Made by a program: the position numbers and the translations under genes
Shown: in pieces, positions 13,325 through 20,866 of the stretch
Layout: each line of letters begins with the position of its first letter
Position numbering within the stretch: position 1 is the first letter of the stretch
Notes under the pieces: generated by a model
Databases searched by the model: none
Told to the model about the DNA's origin: nothing
Seen by the model: the letters and a program-made list of their open reading frames with translations, nothing else
Assembly (NCBI GenBank): GCA_937927725.1
Contig: CALBSE010000029.1
Location: 1-20,866, forward strand
Length of the DNA: 20,866 nucleotides
DNA from: an uncultured Actinomycetes bacterium
GTDB lineage: Bacteria > Actinomycetota > Acidimicrobiia > Acidimicrobiales > Acidimicrobilacustridaceae
Direction of reading: 5' to 3'

Positions 13325-14834
13325 GTCGGGAGCGACTCCTCGTCGAACAGGCCGCGACGTAACTTCAGGGGGATATAGCGACGTCGTAAGTCCACTTGAA
13401 TCAGCAAAGCAAGAGATCCGTGGGTATGTTCCCCATGAATCGGAGCGGCTCCATCGTGGCGAGCGTCCGGTTGGAGAGCGTGTTGCCGGGCAACCCGAAC
13501 TCGTCCGATTCGTTGTGGCAATCATCCCGGCCTACAACGAAGAAGAGCGACTTGCTCGCACACTTCGATCACTCGCCAATCAAACTCGCCCTGTCGATGC
13601 GGTGATTGTGGTTGCTGATAACTGCACCGATGGCACTGTCGCAGTTGCGTTGGCTGCGGGTGCATCGGTGGTGGAAACGGTGGGCAACCCCTTTCGAAAA
13701 GCTGGTGCATTGAATTTCGCGCTCGCTGAAATTCTTCCGACGCTCGACGAAACCGATGCTGTTCTGTTGATGGACGCGGATACGCAGTTGTCAGAGGGAT
13801 TTATAGCTGCGACGACAACGCGATTATGGGCGGAACAAGCTGGTCGGCAGGTCGGTGGAGTTGGCGGCATCTTTACTGCCGACGATGATGACTGGAAAAC
13901 CGTCCGGCAACTGCAAACAAACGAATATGTTCGCTACGCCCGGCACCTTGGTCGACGTCGCGGTCGAGCATTGGTAATGACGGGTACGGGGTCGGTGTTC
14001 TCCGTTGGGGCCCTTCGCCGAGTCGTCGCTGGACGCATCAGCGGGGAACTGCCAGATAACGGGGGTACTCGTGGCGTCTATGACACATCGGCTCTCACCG
14101 AGGACAACGAACTCACGTTGTGTCTGAAAGCGTTGGGCTACCGGACGCTCTCACCCAAAGAGTGTCTGGTGTTTACGGCGATGATGCCAAGTTGGAAACT
14201 TCTGTATCAGCAACGGCGGCGATGGCAACGCGGCGCACTGGAAAACATCATTGCGCATCGACTCCGACCGCACACGCTTCCGTACGTTCTTCGACAGTTC
14301 CTCACCTATGTGGGTGTGATCTTTGTTCCGTTTTACATCGTGACTCTGACGCTTGCATTGACGACCGGTTCGGGCGTAGACGCGTTCGTTCCGTTATGGG
14401 TGTTGGTGGCGTTCGTTTACATCGTTGAACAAACTTGGTCGGTGCGTCGAGGAGGTTGGCGGGCAGTACTCATGTCCTTGGCAATTTTCCCCGAACTATT
14501 CCTTAACTTGTTCCTTGACGTCGTTTACGCGTTCGCGTTTTCGGGAGCATTGTGGGGAACCTCAGAAACTTGGGGTCGTTCGTCCGACAATATGACGCTT
14601 TCAGGAAAGCCAAAGGGAGACGGACTCTTTATTTCGGGCTCGCATCGCAATCGGACAGTGTGGTGGGCAAGAGTGATCGAAACCTCGATTGCCGTAATGG
14701 TTACAAGTTGGCTCATTGCGTTGTTTCTTCTACCGAAAATCGCTTTGCCACTTGCATGGACACTGTTGGCTATTTACGTCTTAAGCGGATTCGCGTTGAC
14801 AGTGTTCCGACTCATTCCGTTGAAGATGACCTGA
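13317..14834 (+). CDS. Membrane-bound family 2 glycosyltransferase
   Basis: This is a processive-type GT2 enzyme that would polymerise or transfer a sugar from a nucleotide donor at the inner face of the membrane. Motifs in order are IIPAYNEEERL (from 13518), VADNCTDG, DADT (DxD, from 13773), TEDNEL (catalytic acid region, from 14097) and QQRRRWQRG (from 14208). About four C-terminal helices follow. This layout resembles PgaC/IcaA, cellulose synthase-like and hyaluronan synthase-like enzymes, but the sugar cannot be named. The start is uncertain: no ribosome site is visible. I used TTG 13317, which overlaps the GAF-ANTAR gene by 8 nt. GTG 13275 (longer) and GTG 13515 (immediately before the GT-A fold) are alternatives. 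It converges on the ABC permease gene with 7 nt between. Confidence 0.83.
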   Translation: MNESGATPRRTGRDVTSGGYSDVVSPLESAKQEIRGYVPHESERLHRGERPVGERVAGQPELVRFVVAIIPAYNEEERLARTLRSLANQTRPVDAVIVVADNCTDGTVAVALAAGASVVETVGNPFRKAGALNFALAEILPTLDETDAVLLMDADTQLSEGFIAATTTRLWAEQAGRQVGGVGGIFTADDDDWKTVRQLQTNEYVRYARHLGRRRGRALVMTGTGSVFSVGALRRVVAGRISGELPDNGGTRGVYDTSALTEDNELTLCLKALGYRTLSPKECLVFTAMMPSWKLLYQQRRRWQRGALENIIAHRLRPHTLPYVLRQFLTYVGVIFVPFYIVTLTLALTTGSGVDAFVPLWVLVAFVYIVEQTWSVRRGGWRAVLMSLAIFPELFLNLFLDVVYAFAFSGALWGTSETWGRSSDNMTLSGKPKGDGLFISGSHRNRTVWWARVIETSIAVMVTSWLIALFLLPKIALPLAWTLLAIYVLSGFALTVFRLIPLKMT

Positions 14835-14841
14835 GAGCGTT

Positions 14842-15570
14842 TCACTCCCAACGGAAAAACCTCACTGCTGCGAGTGGCGCAAGAACAGCCCATACGCCAA
14901 GAACGATCCAGGCAGAAACAGCGGGGCCGGCTCCGCTGCGCAGGCACGACTGCAACACCTGACTGAGTGCCCCCGAGGGCAGCACTTTGCCGATCGTTCC
15001 TAAGAAACCTGGCATTTCGCTGAACGGAATGATCATTCCGCCGAGTAGCAGCAGCAACAGATAAAGACCATTCGCCAATGCGAGCGTGACGGTTCCGCGT
15101 AAGGTGCCCGCCATCAGCAGACCAATACCGCCAAAGGCAAACGCTCCGAGCACGACGGCAGGAATTGCGAGCCACGGCGTGCCTCCCGGGTTCCAGCCCA
15201 GAAGAAATGCTGCGAACACAATGAGTGCGATTTGCAGGATGAGGAGAATCTTTACCATGCCGATCTTGGCGAGCACCCAACGGCCTCGACCGAGCGGCGT
15301 CGAGCCGAGGCGTTTGAGCACTTTGTAATGGCGTTCGAACCCAGTGCCGATTGCGAGCGCGACCATAGCGTTGGACATCACCGCAAGTGCGATGATCCCG
15401 GGCGCAAGGAAGTCGACGCGCTTGTCGACTCCAGTAGGAATCGGGAGGACCTTTACTGCGGAGAAGAACACGAGCAGTAAGAGCGGAATCGCGATGTTGA
15501 CCAGCAACTGCTCGCCGTTGCGAAGGCTGAGCAGTAACTCGGAACGTGTTTGTGCAAGCAGGGCCTTCAT
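14842..15570 (-). CDS. ABC-2 type transporter permease
   Basis: The 242-residue protein has six hydrophobic segments and looks like the membrane part of a two-gene ABC-2 exporter. It has the usual order: N-terminal cytoplasmic stretch, first helix (NIAIPLLLLVFFSAV), TGFERHYKVLKRLGSTPLGRGRW coupling region, four more helices including GLYLLLLLLGGMIIPFSEMPG, and a short C-terminal end. The start ATG overlaps the stop of the ATP-binding gene by 4 nt (ATGA, 15570-15567), so the pair is translationally coupled. The transported substrate cannot be told. Relatives include drug and polymer exporters. Confidence 0.88.
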   Translation of the reverse strand: MKALLAQTRSELLLSLRNGEQLLVNIAIPLLLLVFFSAVKVLPIPTGVDKRVDFLAPGIIALAVMSNAMVALAIGTGFERHYKVLKRLGSTPLGRGRWVLAKIGMVKILLILQIALIVFAAFLLGWNPGGTPWLAIPAVVLGAFAFGGIGLLMAGTLRGTVTLALANGLYLLLLLLGGMIIPFSEMPGFLGTIGKVLPSGALSQVLQSCLRSGAGPAVSAWIVLGVWAVLAPLAAVRFFRWE

Positions 15571-16538
15571 CGACGGGACCTCCGTCGGCGAGTCGTGGTG
15601 GGCTCTGCAACAGGAACAGACGCATCGGCAGTGAGGCGCAAGAACACGTCTTCAAGACGTTGACGCCCGGCGCGCAGGTCGGCCAATGGAAGATCCATCT
15701 CGGCCAGCCACGCGGTGATTGCGGCAACCATCGTTGGCGTTGCTGCAGCCGCAACGACGTATTCGCCTGGCGAAGGTTCCGTGACAACGGCACCGATGCG
15801 CTCACCGAGTGAAGAACTGTCAAGGCCTGAAGGTGCTCCGAACCGAACCTCGTCTGCCTGTGAGGCACGCATGAGTTCGGTGGGGGTGCCGTCGGCCAGC
15901 ACAACGCCGTGATCAATGATGACCACGTGGTCGGCGAGTTTTTCTGCTTCCTCGAGATCGTGTGTGGTGAGCAACACGGCCACGCCACGGTCGCGCAGAT
16001 CGGCAATCACCCGGCGAATGAGTTGGCGTCCAGCAGGATCGATCCCGGCAGTGGGCTCATCGAGGAACGCGACATCGGGTTGTCCAACCAAAGCGAGCGC
16101 GAGCGACAGCCGCTGCTGTTCGCCGCCGGACATCGAACGCCAGGTTGAGGATCGATGATCGGCCAGCCCCACGAGCTCGAGCAGTTCATCGGGGTCGAGG
16201 GGGGAGTCGTAGTACGACGCAAAGAGATGCAGGGCTTCGGCTGGTCGCATGCCGGTGGCGACGCCGCCGGACTGCAACATGACCCCGATGCGGGCCACGA
16301 GCTGCCGATGGTCGGCCACAGGGTCGAGGCCCAAGACCCGAACCGAACCGGCCGAGGGGCGGCGATAGCCCTCGAGGGTTTCGACGGTCGAGGTCTTGCC
16401 GGCTCCATTGGGGCCGAGGAGGGCCGTGATCTGCCCGGGCATGGCTTGAAACGACAGTCCATCGACGGCGACACGATCGCCGTAGCGAATGGTGAGGTCG
16501 GTGACCTCGATCGCAGGTTGGGACTTAGAAGAAACCAC
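15567..16538 (-). CDS. ABC transporter ATP-binding protein of the drug-export (DrrA-like) type
   Basis: The 323-residue protein has a complete nucleotide-binding domain: Walker A GPNGAGKT (42-49), Q-loop Q89, signature MSGGEQQR (136-143), Walker B VAFLDEP (156-162), D-loop GID and switch histidine TTHD (H193). The C-terminal extension ends with LEDVFLRLT, typical of DrrA/CcmA-like exporters, and then an arginine-rich tail (TTTRRRRSRR). It energises the adjacent permease, whose ATG overlaps its stop. The start is a GTG at 16538, 6 nt after a TAGCGT box, suggesting a leaderless transcript. Its promoter lies back to back with that of serS. Confidence 0.93.
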   Translation of the reverse strand: MVSSKSQPAIEVTDLTIRYGDRVAVDGLSFQAMPGQITALLGPNGAGKTSTVETLEGYRRPSAGSVRVLGLDPVADHRQLVARIGVMLQSGGVATGMRPAEALHLFASYYDSPLDPDELLELVGLADHRSSTWRSMSGGEQQRLSLALALVGQPDVAFLDEPTAGIDPAGRQLIRRVIADLRDRGVAVLLTTHDLEEAEKLADHVVIIDHGVVLADGTPTELMRASQADEVRFGAPSGLDSSSLGERIGAVVTEPSPGEYVVAAAATPTMVAAITAWLAEMDLPLADLRAGRQRLEDVFLRLTADASVPVAEPTTTRRRRSRR

Positions 16539-16541
16539 GAT

Positions 16542-16569
16542 CTGACGCTACCGGGCCGACGACTACGGT
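16542..16569 (+). promoter_or_regulatory. Candidate leaderless promoter of serS
   Basis: CTGACG (16542-16547) and TACGGT (16564-16569) are spaced by 16 nt. The -10 box ends 8 nt before the GTG start at 16578. Its -35 region covers part of the -10 box of the divergent ABC promoter, so the two promoters probably exclude each other. Confidence 0.5.
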
Positions 16570-16573
16570 TCAG
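16545..16573 (-). promoter_or_regulatory. Candidate leaderless promoter of the ABC exporter operon
   Basis: On the minus strand CTGAAC (16573-16568) and TAGCGT (16550-16545) are spaced by 17 nt. The -10 box ends 6 nt before GTG 16538. The same TAGCGT hexamer precedes the CLC gene start, and the element overlaps the serS promoter almost completely. Confidence 0.5.
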
Positions 16574-16577
16574 AACC

Positions 16578-17870
16578 GTGATCGACGTTCGCCGAATCCG
16601 TTCCGACTACGACGCTGTTCGAGCCTCACTTGCCCGCCGCGGCGATGATGGGGCCCTTCGCGATCTTGCTCAGGTTGCCGAACTCGACGAAAAGAGCCGT
16701 CAGATCGCCGCCGAACGAGATGACCTGCGAGCGCAGGTCAATGGCTTGTCCAAAGAGGTCGGCCACTTACGCCGCGACGGGAATGTGGCCGGCGCCGAAG
16801 CGCTGCAGGAACAGAGTCGATCTCTCGGAGAGCGCGAGCGTGAAGTCACTGCCGCGGCTGACGAGGTCGCTGGTCAGATTCGTGATCTTCTGTTGCACAT
16901 CCCAAATCTTCCATCGCCCGATTGCCCCGACGGCAAGGGCGAAGCCGACAACGTCGAAGTGAAGCGCGTGGGCGTTGGCGACGATCCGACAGCATGGGCC
17001 GAGCATCAGCGTGTTCCTCACTGGGACATCGGCACTGAACTTGGCATCCTCGATTTGGAACGTGCCGTGAAGATGTCTGGCGCAATGTTCACGATGTTCC
17101 GCGGTCAGGGCGCAACGCTTTCACGGGCGCTGTGTCAGGTCGCGCTTGATCGCAACGCCGATGCGTTCGAAGAGGTTCGTCCGCCCACGGTTGTGCTGAC
17201 CGACACCATGATCAGCACTGGCCATCTTCCGAAGTTCATAGACGACGCATACCACCTCGAACGTGACGACCTCTGGGCCATCCCCACTGCCGAAGTTCCA
17301 CTCACGTCGTTAGCACGTGACGAAATTCTTCGTGGCGCCGACCTCCCGATGCGTCTCATGGCGCAAACGGCGTGCTTCCGACGTGAAGCAGGTTCGGCGG
17401 GGCGTGACACGCGTGGTTTGTTGCGCGTGCACGAGTTCGACAAAGTCGAGATCCTTGCCTACGCGACTCCGGAACAAGCACCCGCGTTGCACGAAGAATT
17501 GCTCGCCCGCGCGGAAGGTTTGATCGGTGCACTCGGACTTACCTACCGAGTGCTTGACCTTTGCACCGGAGACATCGGCAACTCCTCCGCCCGAACCTTC
17601 GACATCGAGGTCTACGCGCCTGGTGTCGATCAATGGCTTGAGGTTTCCTCGGTGTCGTGGTTCACCGATTACCAGGCTCGTCGCGCCAATATTCGCTACA
17701 AGGTTGAAGGGGCAAAGGGCAACGAGATTGCCCATACCCTCAACGGTTCGGCGCTTGCTGTTCCGCGAGTTTGGGCAGCAGTTGTCGAAACCCATCGTCA
17801 GCCCGATGGCACCGTGCGAATCCCCGAGATTTTGCAGCCGTACATGCGCGGCGCATCCTCAATCGGCTGA
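16578..17870 (+). CDS. serS: Seryl-tRNA synthetase
   Basis: SerS charges tRNA-Ser with serine using ATP. The 430-residue protein starts with the family's MIDVRRIRSDYDAVRASLARRG, followed by the long antiparallel coiled coil that contacts the tRNA variable arm (about 30-105). The class II catalytic core has FRREAGSAGRDTRGLLRVHEF (motif 2), EVSSVSWFTDYQARRANIRY and the NGSALAVPRVWAAVVE stretch (motif 3). I chose GTG 16578 because it gives this N terminus and lies 8 nt after a TACGGT box. The frame is open further upstream, but only opposite the ABC gene. Its stop lies 2 nt from the stop of the convergent CLC gene, leaving no room for a separate terminator. Confidence 0.96.
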   Translation: MIDVRRIRSDYDAVRASLARRGDDGALRDLAQVAELDEKSRQIAAERDDLRAQVNGLSKEVGHLRRDGNVAGAEALQEQSRSLGEREREVTAAADEVAGQIRDLLLHIPNLPSPDCPDGKGEADNVEVKRVGVGDDPTAWAEHQRVPHWDIGTELGILDLERAVKMSGAMFTMFRGQGATLSRALCQVALDRNADAFEEVRPPTVVLTDTMISTGHLPKFIDDAYHLERDDLWAIPTAEVPLTSLARDEILRGADLPMRLMAQTACFRREAGSAGRDTRGLLRVHEFDKVEILAYATPEQAPALHEELLARAEGLIGALGLTYRVLDLCTGDIGNSSARTFDIEVYAPGVDQWLEVSSVSWFTDYQARRANIRYKVEGAKGNEIAHTLNGSALAVPRVWAAVVETHRQPDGTVRIPEILQPYMRGASSIG

Positions 17871-17872
17871 AT

Positions 17873-19186
17873 TCAGCCTGTTTCAGCGGTTCCGGCATCT
17901 CGCAGAGGAATACCTAAACGACCGCGCCAATTGCCTTTCGCAACCTCGAGGCGTTGAGATCCATAAATGCTGCGATGGGAACTGAAGACATACGCCAGCA
18001 CACAGGCAACGGCAGCGGGAACAAGCGCGTGACCACCGAACAGCTCAACGGCCATGATCGTGCAAGCGAGAGGGACGTTGGCGGCGCCAGCAAACACTGC
18101 GACGTAACCGACGGCAGCCCCGAGTGCGATTGGTAGCCCGAGTGCGGGTGCCATGGCTGCGCCAAGTGTTGCCCCGATGACGAGTAACGGCGTGACCTCG
18201 CCGCCGTAAAAACCAAAACCAAGTGTGACTGCAGTGAAAAGCAACTTCAATGCAAAGACCCAGCCGCCGGTGGTGTTGCCATCAAGCGCACTCGTCGCAA
18301 GAGGAATAGAAAGACCGAGGTATTGGCGAGTGCCAACGGCAAGGGTGAGTGCGATAACGACAACGCCGCCGAAGAGTGGACGTGCAGGTGGCCACGAAAT
18401 AAATTTTGCGCCAAGCGTCTTTATCGATCGAGTGGCAACGATAAAGAGCGCACCAACCAAGCCAAACACGATCCCCATCACCGCGAGCTTCAGCAACAAA
18501 CCGACATTGGTCGTGACTGCAGCCAGTTCAGGAGTAGGGACATGATGGACACCGAGGCCGCGCACGAGGAGATCGCCAACAAGCGCGCCCGTGAGTGAAG
18601 GAACAAGAGCTTCGTAGCGGATACGACCAATGCTCTGAACTTCGAGACCAAAGACCGCTCCCGCAAGCGGAACGCCGAACACCGCCCCGAAGCCCGCTGA
18701 CATCGCCGCGATCATCAGGATGCGACGTTCATCTCGCGAGAGTGGCAGGCATCGCGCGATTCCGTCGCTGAGACTTACCGACAATTGAATGCCTGTTCCT
18801 TCACGGCCCGCTGAACCCCCGAACAACTGCGTCACCAAGGTCGAGACGAAAATCAAGGGAGCCATCCGACGGGGTACGCCGGCATCGGGTTCGTGGATTT
18901 CGTCGATGATGAGGTTGTTGCCTTCGGCCGATCGACCGCCGCTGTAGTGGTAGAGACATCCCATGGCGAGGCCGGCCAGCGGTAGGAACCACAGCAACCA
19001 GCCGTGCTCGACGCGTGTGTCGGTGGCCCAGTTCAGGGATGCGAGGAGGGCAGCCGACGCGAAGCCAGAAACGACACCGACGCCGATGCTCAAGATGACC
19101 CAGCGAAGCAACCAGAGGGTGAGGTGGGCGTGTTCGCTCACTCCGCCTGCGAGTCGTGCCAGGAACTGGCGCCATCGGGATGACAT
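17873..19186 (-). CDS. CLC-family transporter, fluoride-exporting (CLC-F) type
   Basis: The 437-residue protein has the CLC membrane fold. The region RMAPLIFVSTLVTQLFGGSAGREGT, with gating glutamate E129 in GREGT, together with AGAANVPLACTIMAVELFG, resembles the CLC-F branch, in which fluoride is exported in exchange for protons. Ordinary chloride CLCs have GREGP and a GSGIP filter, which I do not see. I assign fluoride export from these family motifs; it is not proven here. I chose ATG 19186 because a TAGCGT box lies 7 nt upstream (leaderless). A GTG at 19219 would add 11 residues. No fluoride riboswitch is recognisable in the 62 bp between this start and pdxH. Confidence 0.85.
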   Translation of the reverse strand: MSSRWRQFLARLAGGVSEHAHLTLWLLRWVILSIGVGVVSGFASAALLASLNWATDTRVEHGWLLWFLPLAGLAMGCLYHYSGGRSAEGNNLIIDEIHEPDAGVPRRMAPLIFVSTLVTQLFGGSAGREGTGIQLSVSLSDGIARCLPLSRDERRILMIAAMSAGFGAVFGVPLAGAVFGLEVQSIGRIRYEALVPSLTGALVGDLLVRGLGVHHVPTPELAAVTTNVGLLLKLAVMGIVFGLVGALFIVATRSIKTLGAKFISWPPARPLFGGVVVIALTLAVGTRQYLGLSIPLATSALDGNTTGGWVFALKLLFTAVTLGFGFYGGEVTPLLVIGATLGAAMAPALGLPIALGAAVGYVAVFAGAANVPLACTIMAVELFGGHALVPAAVACVLAYVFSSHRSIYGSQRLEVAKGNWRGRLGIPLRDAGTAETG

Positions 19187-19193
19187 CGCATCG

Positions 19194-19199
19194 ACGCTA
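19194..19199 (-). promoter_or_regulatory. Candidate -10 box of the CLC gene
   Basis: TAGCGT on the minus strand (19199-19194) ends 7 nt before ATG 19186, a leaderless spacing, and there is no Shine-Dalgarno sequence. No convincing -35 hexamer is seen. The 62-bp divergent gap also has to hold the pdxH promoter, for which TTGGCA (19214-19219) is a possible -35 element. Confidence 0.45.
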
Positions 19200-19248
19200 C
19201 CAGTGCGACGAGTTGGCACTTGAGTGAGTTCGGGAGTGGACTGTTGCT

Positions 19249-19902
19249 ATGAGCGCATCTCCCGAACTTGATGCTCTGCGGGCCACGCTGCAAGAAAAGG
19301 GATTGCGTCGAGCCGACCTGCTTGACGATCCGTTCGCGCAGTTCGACTCGTGGTTCCAATTCGCGATCGAGGCCGATCTACATGAACCGCACGCCATGGT
19401 GGTTTCCAGTGTGGGCGCCGACGGAATGCCGTCGTCACGTCATGTGCTGCTGAAGGGTTTCGACCACGGTTTTGTGTTCTTCACGAATTACACGAGCCAG
19501 AAGGGCCGCGAACTCAGTCAACACCCGCAGGCCTCGATCTGTTTTCCCTGGAACATTTTGTCTCGACAGGTCCGCGTTGTGGGAACGGTCGAGAAAGTCA
19601 CCGAAGCAGAAAGCGACGAGTACTTCAGCACCCGCCCGCGCGGCAGCCAAGTCGGTGCATGGGCCTCGCATCAAAGCGAGGTTATTGCCGATCGTTCAGT
19701 TCTTGCTTCGCGGTGGGCTGAAGCCAATCAGCGTTTTGAGGGCGCAGAAGTTCCGCGGCCCCCGCATTGGGGCGGGTTCCGCGTGCTTCCTCGTGAGGTC
19801 GAGTTCTGGCAGGGCCAGCCTTCGCGGCTGCACGATCGATTTCGCTATTCGCGTGATGCGGCCCAACCCACCGGTTGGCGCGTCGAACGTCTTAGCCCCT
19901 GA
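19249..19902 (+). CDS. pdxH: Pyridoxamine 5'-phosphate oxidase
   Basis: PdxH uses FMN and oxygen to oxidise pyridoxine or pyridoxamine 5'-phosphate to pyridoxal 5'-phosphate. The 217-residue protein has the full family pattern: R64-HVLLKG with K69 for FMN and substrate, FFTNYTSQKG (77-86), RPRGSQVGAWASHQS (129-143), and the C-terminal signature beginning WGGFRVLPREVEFWQG (174-189) with RLHDR after it. The length is typical. ATG 19249 is the natural start. A GGGAG lies about 12 nt upstream, rather far for a ribosome site. It diverges from the CLC gene and converges on the LLM oxidoreductase with 12 nt between stops. Confidence 0.95.
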   Translation: MSASPELDALRATLQEKGLRRADLLDDPFAQFDSWFQFAIEADLHEPHAMVVSSVGADGMPSSRHVLLKGFDHGFVFFTNYTSQKGRELSQHPQASICFPWNILSRQVRVVGTVEKVTEAESDEYFSTRPRGSQVGAWASHQSEVIADRSVLASRWAEANQRFEGAEVPRPPHWGGFRVLPREVEFWQGQPSRLHDRFRYSRDAAQPTGWRVERLSP

Positions 19903-19914
19903 GCGACTCGGCCT

Positions 19915-20847
19915 TTAGGGCAGCACCTTCATGACTTCTTCGGCCAACAGGTGAATGTGGTCGAGGTCGTCCATGTCAAGCACCTGCAGATACATACTCG
20001 TTGCGCCGGCTTCGGCAAAGGACGCGATCTTGTCGAGCACCTGCGCTGGTGATCCCGCTGCACCGTTTTGAATGAGTTCGTCGACCTCGCGGCCGATGCT
20101 CTGGGCACGACGAGCAACCTCGGCGTCATTCGCGCCGACACACAAAACCTGTGCAACCGAATAGGTCATGGATTCGGGATCACGGCCTCGCGCTTCGCAT
20201 GCGGCGCGGACGTTGTCGCATGACGAACGGTAAATATCGAGTGGAGGGAATGGAAGGTTGAATTCGTTGGCGAATTTCGCAGCCAACGCCGGTGTTCGCT
20301 TGGGCCCGTAACCACCCATGATGATGGGCGGTCCGCCCGCCTGAACGGGTTTCGGAATCGCAGGCGAACCAACGATGGTGTGGTGTTGTCCTTCAAACGA
20401 ATACTGCGAATCGAGCGGCGTGTTCCACATGCCTGTGATGATTTCGAGCTGCTCTTCGAGAATGTCGAAACGCTGCCCGAGCGTGGGAAACGGAATGCCG
20501 TACGCAGTGTGTTCGGCATCGAACCAACCAGCGCCGAGACCAAGTTCGATGCGACCGTCGCTCATGTCGTCAATCTGTGCGACTGCGACTGCCAGCTGTC
20601 CAGGCAAACGGAACGTTGCCGAAGCGACGAGTGTGCCAAGGCGAATGGTGCTGGTCTCACGAGCGATTGCACCGAGCGTGACCCAAGAATCGGTGGGACC
20701 AGGAAGTGGGTCGCCAGCGCCCATGCGCAAATAGTGATCGGAACGGAAGAAGGCGTCGAAACCGAGTTGTTCGGCGAGTTGCGCAACCGCGAGTTGCTGG
20801 CGGTATGAAGCGCCCTGCTGGGGTTCAACAAAGATGCGAAGTTCCAT
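19915..20847 (-). CDS. LLM-class (luciferase-like) oxidoreductase, probably F420-dependent
   Basis: The 310-residue TIM-barrel protein belongs to the bacterial luciferase-like monooxygenase superfamily. Markers are the N-terminal MELRIFVEPQ strand, LGFDAFFRSDHYLRMG, TSTIRLGTLVASATFRLPGQLAVAVAQIDDMS, RIELGLGAGWFDAEHTAYG and PPIIMGGYGPKRTPALAAKFANEFN. In Actinobacteria such proteins often use coenzyme F420 rather than FMN, and the pattern here (WVTLGAIARETSTIRLG, then GRIELGLGAGW) suits that group. The substrate is unknown. ATG 20847 is preceded by a TAGCCT box at 6 nt, suggesting a leaderless transcript. The promoter continues past the window's edge. Confidence 0.9.
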   Translation of the reverse strand: MELRIFVEPQQGASYRQQLAVAQLAEQLGFDAFFRSDHYLRMGAGDPLPGPTDSWVTLGAIARETSTIRLGTLVASATFRLPGQLAVAVAQIDDMSDGRIELGLGAGWFDAEHTAYGIPFPTLGQRFDILEEQLEIITGMWNTPLDSQYSFEGQHHTIVGSPAIPKPVQAGGPPIIMGGYGPKRTPALAAKFANEFNLPFPPLDIYRSSCDNVRAACEARGRDPESMTYSVAQVLCVGANDAEVARRAQSIGREVDELIQNGAAGSPAQVLDKIASFAEAGATSMYLQVLDMDDLDHIHLLAEEVMKVLP

Positions 20848-20853
20848 GCGCCG

Positions 20854-20859
20854 AGGCTA
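20854..20859 (-). promoter_or_regulatory. Candidate -10 box of the LLM oxidoreductase gene
   Basis: TAGCCT on the minus strand (20859-20854) ends 6 nt before ATG 20847 and no Shine-Dalgarno sequence is present. The matching -35 region would lie outside the window. Confidence 0.45.
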
Positions 20860-20866
20860 TCGGCGG

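Noticed and set aside
16155..16577. N-terminal extension of serS by 141 codons
   Set aside because: The extension is the shadow of the ABC ATPase gene on the other strand. The family N terminus MIDVRRIR starts at GTG 16578.
19187..19248. Fluoride riboswitch upstream of the CLC gene
   Set aside because: No recognisable pseudoknot elements were found and the start codon appears leaderless, so there is no room for an aptamer.
1..20866. CRISPR arrays, insertion sequences, phage genes, attachment sites
   Set aside because: I saw no regularly spaced direct repeats, transposase or integrase motifs, or terminal inverted repeats with target duplications. The tRNA cluster shows no integrated element on the visible side.

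Overview
The window reads as a compact chromosomal segment from a high-GC Gram-positive bacterium of the phylum Actinobacteria. The class Acidimicrobiia (Ilumatobacter-like) is my best guess, by inference only. Supporting signs are a tRNA Glu-Asp-Phe cluster, a clpS-DUF2017 pair, a ctaA/ctaB divergent pair, a caa3-type oxidase operon, GAF-ANTAR regulators, an F420-type LLM oxidoreductase, many GTG/TTG starts, and repeated TANNNT boxes 6-8 nt upstream of start codons, as expected for leaderless actinobacterial mRNAs. Genes are tightly packed and no insertion sequence, phage gene, CRISPR array or rRNA was seen.

Layout. 1-324 (minus): a terminator hairpin and tRNAs Phe, Asp and Glu. 397-2103 (minus): ctaA (heme A synthase), clpS and a DUF2017 gene in a tight operon. 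2229-11742 (plus): a large terminal-oxidase locus. It starts with ctaB, then carries three unusual membrane proteins (3306-6328), then ctaC, ctaD, ctaE, a subunit IV gene and a ctaG-like assembly gene. 11824-13324 (plus): a possible 12-codon leader peptide and two tandem GAF-ANTAR regulators. 13317-14834 (plus): a membrane glycosyltransferase. 14842-16538 (minus): an ABC-2 exporter pair. 16578-17870 (plus): serS. 17873-19186 (minus): a CLC-F-type fluoride exporter. 19249-19902 (plus): pdxH. 19915-20847 (minus): an LLM-class oxidoreductase.

How the genes work together. CtaB and CtaA make heme O and then heme A for the oxidase. CtaC carries CuA plus a fused cytochrome c. CtaD holds heme a and the heme a3-CuB centre. 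CtaE and the subunit IV protein complete the enzyme. The CtaG-like protein probably helps load copper.

The most interesting part is 3306-6328. The first gene encodes an intact 520-residue homologue of oxidase subunit I in which all six metal-ligand histidine positions are replaced (aligned by eye to the window's own CtaD). The D- and K-channel residues are also gone, while the fold signatures, and even the C-terminal TLEW..PSPPP..NF motif, are kept. The second encodes a subunit III homologue with similar losses. The third is a seven-helix protein of unknown function that may carry a two-helix module resembling the CtaD C-terminal extension. I propose that these form a cofactor-free 'ghost oxidase' made with the real one. 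Its role (scaffold, assembly factor, regulator or transport) cannot be read from sequence.
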